A stretch of DNA of 64,000 nucleotides from Saccharicrinis sp963677655 (GCA_963677655.1 OY782088.1); one strand, 5' to 3'. Positions 34,516 to 43,731 are shown, counted from the stretch's first letter. Notes: generated by a model not told the origin, from the sequence alone. A program made the numbers and translations.

Positions 34516-35589
34516 TTATTGCTTTTCTATCTCTAAATCATTGAGTAATTGGTAATATAACTCAATTCCTTCTTTGATTTCGCTGATTTTTATAAATTCA
34601 TCAGCCGTGTGAGATCGAGCCGAATCTCCTGGTCCAATTTTCAAAGTTGTAAAACTCATCAATGCTTGATCAGAGGTAGTTGGAGATCCATAATATTCCC
34701 GACCTAATTTAATTCCTCGTTTAACAACGGGATGTTCTAATGAAATACGAGAACTATTTAATCTTGTACTTCTGGGGATAGCTTCACAATCAACATTATT
34801 TGCAATTATTTGAGCTGCCTCCTGATTACTGTAAAATTCATTAACTCTGACATCTACAACAAATTTGCATGAGTCTGGTACAATATTGTGTTGATAACCA
34901 GCATTTATTTGAGAGACAGTCATTTTTACCGGGCCAAATAAATCTGATACTTTTGGAAATTCAAAAGTTCTGAACCATTCAATGTCTTTTAATGCTTTAT
35001 ATATTGCGTTGTCGCCTTCATTTCTTGCAGCGTGTCCGGCTTTTCCTTTAGCTTCACAATCTAGTACTAATAACCCTTTTTCAGCAATTGCCATTTGCAT
35101 TAAGGTTGGCTCTCCAACAATGCCCAAATCTATAGGTTCTAGATCTTGTAATATAGATGCAACACCATTTTGGCCCGAAACTTCTTCTTCTGCAGTGGCT
35201 GCAAAGATTAAATTATAGGGTTGTTTTTTTTCTGTTAAAAGAAAAAATGTAGACATCAGAGAAACTAGTGGACCTCCTGCATCGTTACTTCCTAATCCAT
35301 ATAACACTTCATCCTCTAATGTAGGAGTAAAAGGATCATAAGTCCATTTAGAAGAAGGTTTAACTGTGTCGATATGTGAATTTAAAAGTATTACAGGTTT
35401 ATTACTATCCCAGTTTGAGCTTTTAATCCAGATGTTATTTCCTTTTCTATTTGGATTATATCCCTTTTCTTTTAAAAATGATTCCATAATATTAGCTGCA
35501 TTTTCCTCTTGTCTGCTAAATGATTCTGTTGAAATCAATTTTTTAAGTAAGCTAACGGCTTCTTGGGTGTATGATTGAATATTATCCAT
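34516..35589 (-). CDS. argE: N-acylornithine deacylase (M20 peptidase family)
   Basis: In this pathway the enzyme is expected to remove the acyl group from N-acyl-ornithine or N-acyl-citrulline. The 357-residue M20 metalloenzyme shows the first zinc ligands in ILLNSHIDTVKPSSKW, YGLGSNDAGGP, the catalytic Glu in ATAEEEVSGQNG, and VGEPTLMQMAIAEKG. Because ArgF' is predicted to make N-succinylcitrulline, the substrate here is predicted to be succinylated. The start codon is directly adjacent to the argB stop, implying coupled translation. Confidence 0.88.
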   Translation of the reverse strand: MDNIQSYTQEAVSLLKKLISTESFSRQEENAANIMESFLKEKGYNPNRKGNNIWIKSSNWDSNKPVILLNSHIDTVKPSSKWTYDPFTPTLEDEVLYGLGSNDAGGPLVSLMSTFFLLTEKKQPYNLIFAATAEEEVSGQNGVASILQDLEPIDLGIVGEPTLMQMAIAEKGLLVLDCEAKGKAGHAARNEGDNAIYKALKDIEWFRTFEFPKVSDLFGPVKMTVSQINAGYQHNIVPDSCKFVVDVRVNEFYSNQEAAQIIANNVDCEAIPRSTRLNSSRISLEHPVVKRGIKLGREYYGSPTTSDQALMSFTTLKIGPGDSARSHTADEFIKISEIKEGIELYYQLLNDLEIEKQ

Positions 35590-36369
35590 TTATTGTTCTT
35601 TTAATAATGTTCCGGTATTCAATCCTCCTTTAAGTCCTTGTGTGTTAGTTATATTTACTTTTTCTACTCCTGCTTTAAGTGCGTTAAATCCATTATCCAG
35701 TTTTGGAATCATTCCTTCAACTATCACTCCTGTACTTTGATGTTCTTTAAACAAATCATGGGTTAAAACAGGAATAACAGCATCGTCATCATCTGGATTA
35801 CTTAAAACACCTTTCTTTTCAAAGCAATAGACTAAGTTTACTTTATAATGTTTAGCTAAAGCACTTGCTAAAGAAGAAGCCATGGTGTCAGCATTTGTGT
35901 TGAGCATATTTCCTTTACCATCATGGGTTAAAGGTGCTACAACCGGAATGACGTTTTTATTAATCAGGTCCATTAATTCTTCAACCTGAACAGACTCAAC
36001 GTCTCCAACGTAACCATAGTCAATTTCTTTTACAGGTCTTTTTACTGCTTTGATCAAATTAAGGTCAGCACCTGTTAATCCAACTGAGTTAGCTCCTAAA
36101 GCCTGAAGAGATGCAACTATATTTTTATTTACTAACCCAGCATAAACCATTGTAACAACTTTTAAAGTTTCTAAGTCAGTAATTCTTCGTCCATCAACCA
36201 TTTTTGTTTCTACTCCTAGTTGTGATGCAATTTTTGTAGCGGATCTACCTCCTCCATGTACTAAAACTTTTAGTCCTGGTAATGCTACAAAATCATTCAA
36301 CAGTTCTTGTAAAGATTCAGGTGTTTCAACAACTTTTCCTCCGACTTTTACAACGGTAATTTCTTGCAT
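35590..36369 (-). CDS. argB: N-acylglutamate kinase
   Basis: This amino-acid-kinase-fold enzyme phosphorylates N-acetyl- or N-succinyl-glutamate. The 259 residues show VVKVGGKVVE, VLVHGGGRSATKIASQLG, RRITDLETLKVVTMVYAG, VGLTGADLNLI and VVAPLTHDGKGNMLNTNADTMA. No N-terminal extension of the arginine-inhibited hexameric type is present. It sits between argF' and argE in the order argF'-argB-argE. The succinyl substrate is inferred from ArgF'. Confidence 0.93.
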   Translation of the reverse strand: MQEITVVKVGGKVVETPESLQELLNDFVALPGLKVLVHGGGRSATKIASQLGVETKMVDGRRITDLETLKVVTMVYAGLVNKNIVASLQALGANSVGLTGADLNLIKAVKRPVKEIDYGYVGDVESVQVEELMDLINKNVIPVVAPLTHDGKGNMLNTNADTMASSLASALAKHYKVNLVYCFEKKGVLSNPDDDDAVIPVLTHDLFKEHQSTGVIVEGMIPKLDNGFNALKAGVEKVNITNTQGLKGGLNTGTLLKEQ

Positions 36370-36402
36370 GTTATATTGGGTTTTATTCTAATTCAATGTT
36401 AA

Positions 36403-37350
36403 TTATAGATTTTCAAGCATTCTTTTGATAACTGTTTGTGCAGATACTACTCTATTTGCAGCTTCCTGAACAACCAAAGAGTTTTCACTTTCAATTACAC
36501 CATCGCTTACAATCATATTCCTACGAACAGGAAGGCAGTGCATGAATTTAGCATTGTTCGTTAATGCCATTTTTTCTTCGTCAACTGTCCAATCCAAATC
36601 TTTGCAAGTTACCTGACCGTAATCTTTATATGATGACCAGTTTTTAGCATAAATGAAGTCAGCACCTTCAAAAGCTTTTCTTTGATCGTACTCTACAGTT
36701 ACATTATCTGTGAATTCTTCAGCTAACTCATATCCTTCCGGGTGAGTTATTACAAACTCAACATCTGCTTCTTTCATCCATTCAGCAAATGAATTAGCAA
36801 CAGCTTGAGGTAAAGATCTTGGGTGAGGAGCCCATGTAAGAACTACCTTTGGTTTTTCTTTTTGTTTGAATTCTTCAATAGTAACCAAATCGGCAAATGC
36901 TTGCAATGGGTGACGAGTTGCAGATTCAAGACTGATTACAGGAACTCCTGAATATTCAATGAACTGATTTAAGATCTTTTCTGAATAATCATCTTCTTTA
37001 TTTTCAAAAGAAGCAAAAGAACGAACTCCAATCATATCACAATATTGACCAATAACAGGAACTGCTTCTTTGATGTGTTCTGGTTTATCACTATCCATTA
37101 CAACACCCATTTCAGTCTCAAGTTTCCAGCCATCCTTATTGATGTCAAGAACCATAACATTCATACCAAGATTCATTGCAGCTTTTTGAGTACTTAAACG
37201 AGTTCTTAAACTACTGTTAAAGAAAACAAGTATGATTGTTTTGTTTTTTCCTAGTTCAGAAAATGCATAAGGATCCTTTTTAACTTCAAATGCGTCTTTT
37301 AATGCTTGCTTTAAATCACCTATATCGTTTACTTTTAGAAATCTTTTCAT
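36403..37350 (-). CDS. argF': N-succinyl-L-ornithine carbamoyltransferase (ArgF')
   Basis: The 315-residue protein is a transcarbamylase of the acyl-ornithine branch, not a canonical ornithine enzyme. The carbamoyl-phosphate loop reads FFNSSLRTR (residues 43-51), and HPLQ (147-150) and HCLP (271-274) follow. The substrate loop has Pro at residue 90 (DSDKPEH). In the Bacteroides fragilis enzyme Pro90 confers succinylornithine specificity, whereas a Glu there gives the acetylornithine enzyme. I therefore predict the succinyl substrate. A repeat-rich 207-base gap separates it from proA. Confidence 0.9.
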   Translation of the reverse strand: MKRFLKVNDIGDLKQALKDAFEVKKDPYAFSELGKNKTIILVFFNSSLRTRLSTQKAAMNLGMNVMVLDINKDGWKLETEMGVVMDSDKPEHIKEAVPVIGQYCDMIGVRSFASFENKEDDYSEKILNQFIEYSGVPVISLESATRHPLQAFADLVTIEEFKQKEKPKVVLTWAPHPRSLPQAVANSFAEWMKEADVEFVITHPEGYELAEEFTDNVTVEYDQRKAFEGADFIYAKNWSSYKDYGQVTCKDLDWTVDEEKMALTNNAKFMHCLPVRRNMIVSDGVIESENSLVVQEAANRVVSAQTVIKRMLENL

Positions 37351-37363
37351 GTCTTTGTTATTA

Positions 37364-37396
37364 ATATCAAGACAAAAGTATCAAGACAAAAGACTG
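37364..37396 (-). repeat. Tandem word repeat upstream of argF', shared with hisH
   Basis: On the minus strand the stretch contains CTTTTGTCTTGATA twice in tandem (after a leading CAGT-type edge) and ends 13 bases before the argF' start. It matches the pre-hisH stretch 15343-15376 at 29 of 34 positions. The remainder of the 37351-37557 gap is AT-rich, with no clear promoter. Confidence 0.6.
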
Positions 37397-37557
37397 TTTT
37401 ACATTAGTTGTAAACAAAGTAGTGTGTCTGTATGTATGAGACTTGTGGCCTGAATTATATGATTTTAAATTTATTATTGTTAGAATTTGCCTTTTTATTA
37501 CAATAAGACAAATTTTTCACTTTCAATTTTATAAACTTTCAACATTATTACTTTAAT

Positions 37558-38817
37558 TTATGCAGGTCTGGTGTGTCCGTTTCCTTTGATTAACCATTTA
37601 TAACTGGTTAGTTCTTTTAAGGCCATAGGTCCGCGAGCATGTAATTTCTGGGTACTAATGCCAATTTCAGCACCTAATCCAAATTGAGCACCATCAGTAA
37701 ATGCCGTTGATGTATTTGCATATACAGCAGCAGCATCAACTTCATTGTAAAATCTTTCAATTACTTCAGCATCTTCAGCAATTATGGCCTCGCTGTGTTT
37801 TGAACTGTATTTATATATATGGTCTAATGCTTCATCAAGATCGGCAACTGTTTTTATCGACATTTTGTGTGATAAGAATTCAGTTCCGAATGACTCATCG
37901 TTTGCTTTAAATAAAAGATTTTCAGGATAACTGTCTTTTAATTGCGTATATGAATCGTCATCTGCATAAACTTCCACATCAAAAGTAATCATACCTTTCA
38001 TGATTTCCGAAAGGTTGCTTAGCATATCCTTATGAATAATCATACAATCTAATGCATTACAAACACTAACTCGTCTGGTTTTTGCATTTACCACAACATT
38101 TGCTGCTTTTGTTATATCGGCAGATTTGTCTACGTATGTGTGAACGATTCCAGCTCCTGTTTCAATGACCGGAATATTTGCGTTTTCTCTTACCGAGTTA
38201 ATCAGGTTTTGAGACCCCCTTGGTATTAGAATATCAACATATCCAATAGCATTCATTAATTCTGTAGCAGCAGATCTGTCTGCAGGTAATAATTGAAGCA
38301 ATTCAGGATTAAAACCTTCATTTTTCAGAACATTATGAATGATATTAACAATTGCTTTATTTGAAAATTCAGCATCGCTACCTCCTTTTAAAACACAGGC
38401 ATTACCAGACTGCATGCAAAGAGAAAAGACATCAAACGTAACATTAGGTCGAGCTTCATAAATAACACCAATTACACCTAGTGGGACTCTTACTTTATGA
38501 AGTTCAAGTCCATTATCCAATGTTTTTTCTTCTAAAACTTCACCAATAGGGTAGGGAAGTTTAGCCACATTTCTGATGTCAGCAGCAATTCCTTCGATCC
38601 TTTCTTTTGTTAGTTTAAGACGGTCGTACTTAGGGTCTTCACTGTCCATACGGTCAAGATCTTTTTGATTCGCCTCTAGTAATAAAGGGATGTTTTTTTC
38701 TGCTTCATCTGCAAGTTTATTGAGCATTTGAATAATGCTTTCTTTTTTTACTCTCGTTAATTCACGAGAAGCATCTTTAACTTTTTGAAATTGTGCTAAA
38801 CATTGCATTTTTTTCAA
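37558..38817 (-). CDS. proA: Gamma-glutamyl phosphate reductase
   Basis: ProA reduces glutamyl-5-phosphate to glutamate-5-semialdehyde for proline. The 419-residue aldehyde-dehydrogenase-fold protein shows RVPLGVIGVIYEARPNVT, CVLKGGSDAEFSN, the PRGSQNLINSV segment, and the catalytic Cys region RRVSVCNALDCMIIH. The C-terminal GAEIGISTQKLHARGPMAL motif is also typical. It follows proB by 33 bases. Confidence 0.96.
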   Translation of the reverse strand: MKKMQCLAQFQKVKDASRELTRVKKESIIQMLNKLADEAEKNIPLLLEANQKDLDRMDSEDPKYDRLKLTKERIEGIAADIRNVAKLPYPIGEVLEEKTLDNGLELHKVRVPLGVIGVIYEARPNVTFDVFSLCMQSGNACVLKGGSDAEFSNKAIVNIIHNVLKNEGFNPELLQLLPADRSAATELMNAIGYVDILIPRGSQNLINSVRENANIPVIETGAGIVHTYVDKSADITKAANVVVNAKTRRVSVCNALDCMIIHKDMLSNLSEIMKGMITFDVEVYADDDSYTQLKDSYPENLLFKANDESFGTEFLSHKMSIKTVADLDEALDHIYKYSSKHSEAIIAEDAEVIERFYNEVDAAAVYANTSTAFTDGAQFGLGAEIGISTQKLHARGPMALKELTSYKWLIKGNGHTRPA

Positions 38818-38850
38818 TGATTAAGGTTGTTATTTATATTGAATTATACG

Positions 38851-39924
38851 TTAAAATAAGTATAAGTAATCGTAATGTATTAATGGTTGATATTTATTAT
38901 CATGTAAATGATCTAAAGCTTTAGCTTTATCGTATTTAGCTTTACCGATTCCTACATTTTTCCCATCTTCAGATGTGATTTTTAATAAATCACCCTTCTT
39001 GAAATTACCATTAAATTTCACCACCCCTGCTAAAAGTAAACTTGTTGCTTTAGATGAATTTAATGCTTCAAATGCACCTGTATTAATAATTACTTCAGCA
39101 TTTGTAAATGCCTCTGAATATGCAATCCACTTTTTAATAGCCGGGTATTTTTCACCAGGTAAAAAGCGGGTATGTTCAACTTTTTCAGGATTGGTGTTTA
39201 AATCTATCAGAATGTTTGGAATGGTTCCATTTGCAATGTGAACAGAAGTCCCTGAAGATGCAGTTTTCTTTGCTATATTACATTTTGTTAACATACCTCC
39301 TCTACCAAAATCTGATTTAGAAGTAGAGATGTAACTAGAAAGATCTGCGTTAGTACTGTCTACTGTTCTTATAACATTTGCATTACCATTTCTTGGATCA
39401 CCATCGTAAATACCATTTACATTACTTAAAATAAATAATGCTTCGCTATTCATCATTGATGATAATAAGCCGGCTAATTCATCATTGTCAGTAAACATTA
39501 AAGCTGTTACTGAAACAGCATCATTTTCATTAATAATAGGAACTATGCCATTCTCAATCAATGTTGAAAGGCAGTTCTTCATGTTTAAGTAGTGCTCTCT
39601 TGATCTGAAATCCTGTTTTGTTACCAAAACCTGAGCACACTGAATATTATGTTTTTCAAATAAGGCTGAATATGTATTTAATAACTTCACCTGGCCCACA
39701 GAAGATAGTAACTGGCGGGACGAAACAGTATCTGTTTTTTTATTCACTTTTACCATTGTCCTTCCAGCAGCCACTGCTCCTGATGAAACAAGTAATAATT
39801 TCTTGTTTTTCTTGTGGAGTTTAGCTATTTGATCAACAAGATGAGACACTCTTTCATAATGGAGAGTCCCGTCTTCGTCAGTCAATACATTAGAGCCTAT
39901 TTTTATTGTAATCGATTTAAACAC
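38851..39924 (-). CDS. proB: Glutamate 5-kinase
   Basis: ProB phosphorylates glutamate, committing it to proline. The start is GTG at 39924, eight bases after proC. The amino-acid-kinase domain (about 1-260) shows TIKIGSNVLT, LLVSSGAVAAGR, PIINENDAVSV, FTDNDELAGLLSSM and GRGGMLTKCNIAKK. A C-terminal PUA domain (about 275-350) contains SKATSLLLAGVVKFNG. The 357-residue length is standard. The proC-proB-proA order inside an arginine cluster brings both glutamate-derived branches under shared transcription. Confidence 0.95.
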   Translation of the reverse strand: MFKSITIKIGSNVLTDEDGTLHYERVSHLVDQIAKLHKKNKKLLLVSSGAVAAGRTMVKVNKKTDTVSSRQLLSSVGQVKLLNTYSALFEKHNIQCAQVLVTKQDFRSREHYLNMKNCLSTLIENGIVPIINENDAVSVTALMFTDNDELAGLLSSMMNSEALFILSNVNGIYDGDPRNGNANVIRTVDSTNADLSSYISTSKSDFGRGGMLTKCNIAKKTASSGTSVHIANGTIPNILIDLNTNPEKVEHTRFLPGEKYPAIKKWIAYSEAFTNAEVIINTGAFEALNSSKATSLLLAGVVKFNGNFKKGDLLKITSEDGKNVGIGKAKYDKAKALDHLHDNKYQPLIHYDYLYLF

Positions 39925-39932
39925 AGGTGAAT

Positions 39933-40733
39933 TTATTTTCCGTTTTCAATTTTATTAAAGGATGTCAGTAAGCCTTTAATAAGAGAAGAGCTAAATCCTT
40001 GGTGTTCCATTTCATTTAATCCAGAAATAGTTACACCTCTTGGAGTTGTTACTTTGTCGATTTCATGTTCAGGGTGTGTACCTGAATTAATCAATAAATC
40101 TGCGGCTCCTTTAACGGTTTGAGAGGCAATTTTAAGTGCTAAGTCTGCCCCGAATCCAATTTCAATTCCACCTTGAGTTGCGGCACGAACAAATCTTAAT
40201 GCAAATGCAATTCCACAAGCAGCAAGCACTGTTGCGGCTGCCATTAGTTCTTCAGGAATTATTAAAGCTTGTCCTACCTGATCAAATAACGTAAGAACTA
40301 TATTCTTTTGTTCGTCATCTGCATTGTGAGCAGAAATACACGTCATTGACTGTCCTATTGCAATGGCAGTGTTGGGCATTGCTCTGAATATAGGTAATTT
40401 TTTACCGAAGTATTTTTCAATTGTTAGAGAATCTACACCTGTTGCAAGTGATATAATCATTGTGTTTTCAGATACACAATCTTTAATTTCTTCAATTATA
40501 TCTTGCACCTGATAAGGCTTTACTCCTAAAAATATGATATCAACACCTGTCGATGCTTCTTTATTATCGGAAGATATATTAATACCTGATTTTGTTAAAT
40601 CCTGTATGAGTTCAATCCTTCTTCGTGTAACTGTAAGGTTTGAAGGATCGATAACATTTGAGCTTACTATACCTTTAGCTATTGCCTGGCCTAAGTTTCC
40701 ACCACCAATGATGGTTATTTTTTTGTTTTTCAT
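39933..40733 (-). CDS. proC: Pyrroline-5-carboxylate reductase
   Basis: ProC performs the last step of proline synthesis. The 266-residue protein shows the N-terminal dinucleotide-binding IIGGGNLGQAIAKGI, VDIIFLGVKPYQVQDI, FRAMPNTAIAIGQSM, and the C-terminal dimer domain with GFGADLALKIASQTVKGAA and the signature VTTPRGVTISGLNEME. It lies 58 bases after the HNH endonuclease gene and eight bases before proB. Confidence 0.95.
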   Translation of the reverse strand: MKNKKITIIGGGNLGQAIAKGIVSSNVIDPSNLTVTRRRIELIQDLTKSGINISSDNKEASTGVDIIFLGVKPYQVQDIIEEIKDCVSENTMIISLATGVDSLTIEKYFGKKLPIFRAMPNTAIAIGQSMTCISAHNADDEQKNIVLTLFDQVGQALIIPEELMAAATVLAACGIAFALRFVRAATQGGIEIGFGADLALKIASQTVKGAADLLINSGTHPEHEIDKVTTPRGVTISGLNEMEHQGFSSSLIKGLLTSFNKIENGK

Positions 40734-40791
40734 AACACGAAATTTGTTTTGGCATTTTGGTTAGCACCAAATGAACCAAATTCACTTCGTG

Positions 40792-41379
40792 CTAATGCTC
40801 TACGCCATCTATTTCAACTTTTATATGTCCCCAGTTTTCTCCTGATTTAATTCTGTATAACTGCATTTCGCTTATTCCGAATTGTTTTGCAATTATTTTA
40901 AGTCTGGATTTTCTTTTGGGATCAAAAATTTTCTTTTTTAACCTGATAACTTCCGTCGAAGTAAGTTTATGCCCTTCATCTTTTCTTCTTCCTTTTTGGT
41001 TTTTTCGGGCTTCAATTACAATTGGATTATCTTTTTGATGTTCAAAAACTTCGTCTTTTGTACACCATTTTAAATTTTCAATGTAATTGTTGTTTTTATT
41101 GTGATCTAAATGTATAACAAAGGTAGCATCTGATCTGTCATTTTCAATAAAATACTGTGCTACTAATTTATGAACATAGAACGTTTTGGATTTTCCGTGT
41201 GGACGTACCGGAAGAGTTGAATAGCCTCTAAGTTTTCCTCCCTTAATAAGAGTTCCTTCCTCAGGTGTTGTTAAATAACTGACAATTCTTCCGTAATTTG
41301 AGATTGCATATTTTTTTTGCAATGCACCCTCTTCAAATTTTATCTCTTTCCACTCTTCATTCCAGAATGACTTTATCAT
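40792..41379 (-). CDS. NUMOD4/HNH endonuclease-like protein
   Basis: This 195-residue protein has an N-terminal NUMOD4-like segment (WKEIKFEEG followed by YAISNYGRIVS) and an HNH nuclease core. The core has YVHKLVAQYFIEND, then the His/Asn residues of IHLDHNKNNNYIENLKWCT. A C-terminal helix-turn-helix-like segment follows (KIIAKQFGISEMQLYRIKSG). Such proteins are typical of phage or homing-type free-standing endonucleases, yet this gene sits intact between argD (47 bases) and proC (58 bases) in the same direction. It may be a selfish insertion that preserves operon expression. Whether it cuts DNA is not shown. Confidence 0.85.
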   Translation of the reverse strand: MIKSFWNEEWKEIKFEEGALQKKYAISNYGRIVSYLTTPEEGTLIKGGKLRGYSTLPVRPHGKSKTFYVHKLVAQYFIENDRSDATFVIHLDHNKNNNYIENLKWCTKDEVFEHQKDNPIVIEARKNQKGRRKDEGHKLTSTEVIRLKKKIFDPKRKSRLKIIAKQFGISEMQLYRIKSGENWGHIKVEIDGVEH

Positions 41380-41426
41380 AATTTGCCTGTTTTAAAGTAT
41401 AAATAAAATACGCATCAGGCACTAGA

Positions 41427-42548
41427 TTATAATGATTCAGATAATTTGTTAATGAAAAAATCTGATTGATCAATGTTTAAACTTAACGGAGGTAAAATCC
41501 TTATAGTATTAGCACCTGATACTCCAGTAAATATTTTGTTTTCGAATAGAAGTTTCTTTCTTAAATCGGCAATCGGTGTCTCAAATTCTATACCAATCAT
41601 AAGGCCTCTACCTCTGATTTCACAATTTTTAATATTTTCGTTTAATTTTTCGATTATATGGTCTCCAATAATCCTTGAATTTTCAACTAAGTTTTCTTTG
41701 TCCATTACTTCAAGTACTGCCAAAGCAGCTGCACAAGCAAGGTAATTACCGCCAAAAGTAGTGCCTAGCATACCAAACCATGGTTTAAATTCCTGAGAAA
41801 TTAATACTCCGCCAATAGGGAATCCGTTACCCATTCCTTTTGCAGTGGTAACAATATCAGGTTTCACATTGCTGTATTGAAATGCAAAGAATTTACCTGA
41901 TCTACCATATCCTGATTGTATCTCATCAAGAATTAAAATAGCTTTATATTTTTTACATAAGTCTCCTAATCCTTCAAGAAACGCTGAATCAGGAACAATT
42001 ATTCCTCCAATTCCCTGTATTCCTTCAATGATGACAGCGCAAACATCATCTTTTTTAAGTTCTGCTTCTACTGCATCCAAATTGTTTAATTCAAGAATAG
42101 TGGACTCATGATTGCTATTTACAGGAGCTACAATTTTAGGGTTGTCAGTAATGGCAACAGCAGCCGACGTCCTTCCGTGAAATCCTTTTTTAAAGGAAAT
42201 TACTCTTTTTTTTCCTGTTGTAAATGAAGCTAATTTTAATGCGTTTTCATTAGCTTCGGCACCTGAGTTACAAAGGAATAAATCATAATCAACCATCCCT
42301 GACATCTCGCCTAACTTTTGAGCTAATTCTTTTTGCATCTGATTCTGCACAGAATTAGAGTAAAAGCCAATGTTGTTTAACTGATCTGAAATGCGTTTGA
42401 TATAGTGAGGATGAGAATGACCAATAGAGATTACTGCGTGACCTCCATAAAGATCAAGGTATTTATTGCCCTCTTTGTCCCATATGTAGCATCCTTCTGC
42501 TTTTACGGGTTCTATATCAAAAAGTGGGTATACATCAAATAGTTTCAT
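41427..42548 (-). CDS. argD: N-acylornithine aminotransferase
   Basis: ArgD is a class III PLP aminotransferase that converts N-acyl-glutamate semialdehyde to N-acyl-ornithine. The 373 residues show YLDLYGGHAVISIGHSHPHY, LCNSGAEANENALKLA, SFKKGFHGRTSAAVA, ILDEIQSGYGRSG, and the PLP lysine in TTAKGMGNGFPIGG. A succinylated substrate is predicted from ArgF'. Its leader holds a strong hairpin and a motif shared with argH. Confidence 0.94.
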   Translation of the reverse strand: MKLFDVYPLFDIEPVKAEGCYIWDKEGNKYLDLYGGHAVISIGHSHPHYIKRISDQLNNIGFYSNSVQNQMQKELAQKLGEMSGMVDYDLFLCNSGAEANENALKLASFTTGKKRVISFKKGFHGRTSAAVAITDNPKIVAPVNSNHESTILELNNLDAVEAELKKDDVCAVIIEGIQGIGGIIVPDSAFLEGLGDLCKKYKAILILDEIQSGYGRSGKFFAFQYSNVKPDIVTTAKGMGNGFPIGGVLISQEFKPWFGMLGTTFGGNYLACAAALAVLEVMDKENLVENSRIIGDHIIEKLNENIKNCEIRGRGLMIGIEFETPIADLRKKLLFENKIFTGVSGANTIRILPPLSLNIDQSDFFINKLSESL

Positions 42549-42578
42549 TTCTTTATTCAGTTAATTGTTATAAATAAA

Positions 42579-42613
42579 CACTCCTGTAAAGTCTTGGCTT
42601 CTCTACAGGAGTG
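42579..42613 (-). promoter_or_regulatory. Hairpin in the argC-argD gap
   Basis: CACTCCTGTA (42579-42588) and TACAGGAGTG (42604-42613) form a perfect 10-bp stem with a 15-base loop. Read leftward it is followed by TTTATTTAT, so it could be a weak terminator, an attenuator for argD, or an mRNA processing barrier. It directly follows the CAGTTAGCA word shared with the argH leader. Confidence 0.6.
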
Positions 42614-42716
42614 CTAACTGGTCTTCCTTTATAAGTTAACACCTAATTTAAACCATCTAGAATTCTCCTTAAGGTGGTTGGCTGATAAGCTAACTATTGG
42701 TTATGTCTTTGCTTAT

Positions 42717-43682
42717 TTAAAAAGCTACCGGTTTAAGGCGAAGACCAGTTGTTTCTTCAAGGCCAAACATTAAGTTCATATTTTGAACTGCTTGACCCGA
42801 AGCACCTTTTACCAAGTTGTCAATCATGCTTACGATAAACAACTTACCATCATACTTCTCAACAAATACGATTCCTTTATTTGTGTTGACCACCTGTTTT
42901 AAGTTTGGATTAACATCGGAAACTACAACAAACGGATGATCTTTATAAAAATCTTTGTAAAGCTGAACTGCTTCTTCTGCAGAAATATCAGATTCAGTAT
43001 AAGCTGTTGCCATTATGCCTCTTGCAAAGTTTCCTCTTACAGGTATGAAATTCACCTCTTCAGAAAAACTATCCTGAAGCTGACATAATGATTGCTTAAT
43101 TTCACCTAAATGTTGGTGAGAAAATACTTTGTATACAGAAAGGTTATTGTTTCGCCAACTAAAATGTGAAGTTGCTGTTGGTTTTTGTCCTGCTCCAGTA
43201 GAACCTGTAATTGCATTTACATGAACTTCTTTAAGTTTGCCACAAGCCGCAATTGGTAATAAAGCCAATTGTATTGCAGTAGCAAAACATCCAGGGTTAG
43301 CAATCTTATTGGCTGACTTTATTTCTTCTTTGTTTAATTCAGGAAGTCCGTAAATAAAGTCGTTACCTTCTGCTTTTAATCTATAATCATGACTAAGGTC
43401 GATAATTTTGATATGGTCAGGAATGCTGTTTGCGGTTAAATACTCCTTTGACTTTCCATGTCCCATGCAAAGGAAAATGACATCTACAACATCTGTATCA
43501 AGTTTTTCAGAGAAGATAAGATCTGATTCTCCAATTAAATCTGTATGAACAGCACTAATTGGATTTCCTGCATTACTTGTACTTTGAATACATGTAATTT
43601 CAACTTCCGGATGGAAAATCAAAATTCTTAATAGTTCTCCTGCTGTATAACCAGCACCACCTACAATACCAACTTTAATCAT
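42717..43682 (-). CDS. argC: N-acyl-gamma-glutamyl-phosphate reductase
   Basis: ArgC reduces the acyl-glutamyl phosphate to the semialdehyde. The 321-residue protein shows the NADP-binding VGIVGGAGYTAGELLRIL, VDVIFLCMGHGKSKEYL, the catalytic Cys in IANPGCFATAIQLAL, TGSTGAGQKPT and FVEKYDGKLFIVSMIDNLVKG. It is separated from argG by a 188-base gap rich in inverted repeats. Confidence 0.95.
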   Translation of the reverse strand: MIKVGIVGGAGYTAGELLRILIFHPEVEITCIQSTSNAGNPISAVHTDLIGESDLIFSEKLDTDVVDVIFLCMGHGKSKEYLTANSIPDHIKIIDLSHDYRLKAEGNDFIYGLPELNKEEIKSANKIANPGCFATAIQLALLPIAACGKLKEVHVNAITGSTGAGQKPTATSHFSWRNNNLSVYKVFSHQHLGEIKQSLCQLQDSFSEEVNFIPVRGNFARGIMATAYTESDISAEEAVQLYKDFYKDHPFVVVSDVNPNLKQVVNTNKGIVFVEKYDGKLFIVSMIDNLVKGASGQAVQNMNLMFGLEETTGLRLKPVAF

Positions 43683-43698
43683 TTTTAATCTATAATTT

Positions 43699-43731
43699 AC
43701 AGACGATAAAATATTTAAGTTTATCGTCTGT
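43699..43731. repeat. Perfect 12-bp hairpin just upstream of argC
   Basis: ACAGACGATAAA (43699-43710) and TTTATCGTCTGT (43720-43731) form a perfect 12-bp stem with a 9-base loop, ending 16 bases before the argC start. It could limit read-through from argG or control argC translation. Confidence 0.7.
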
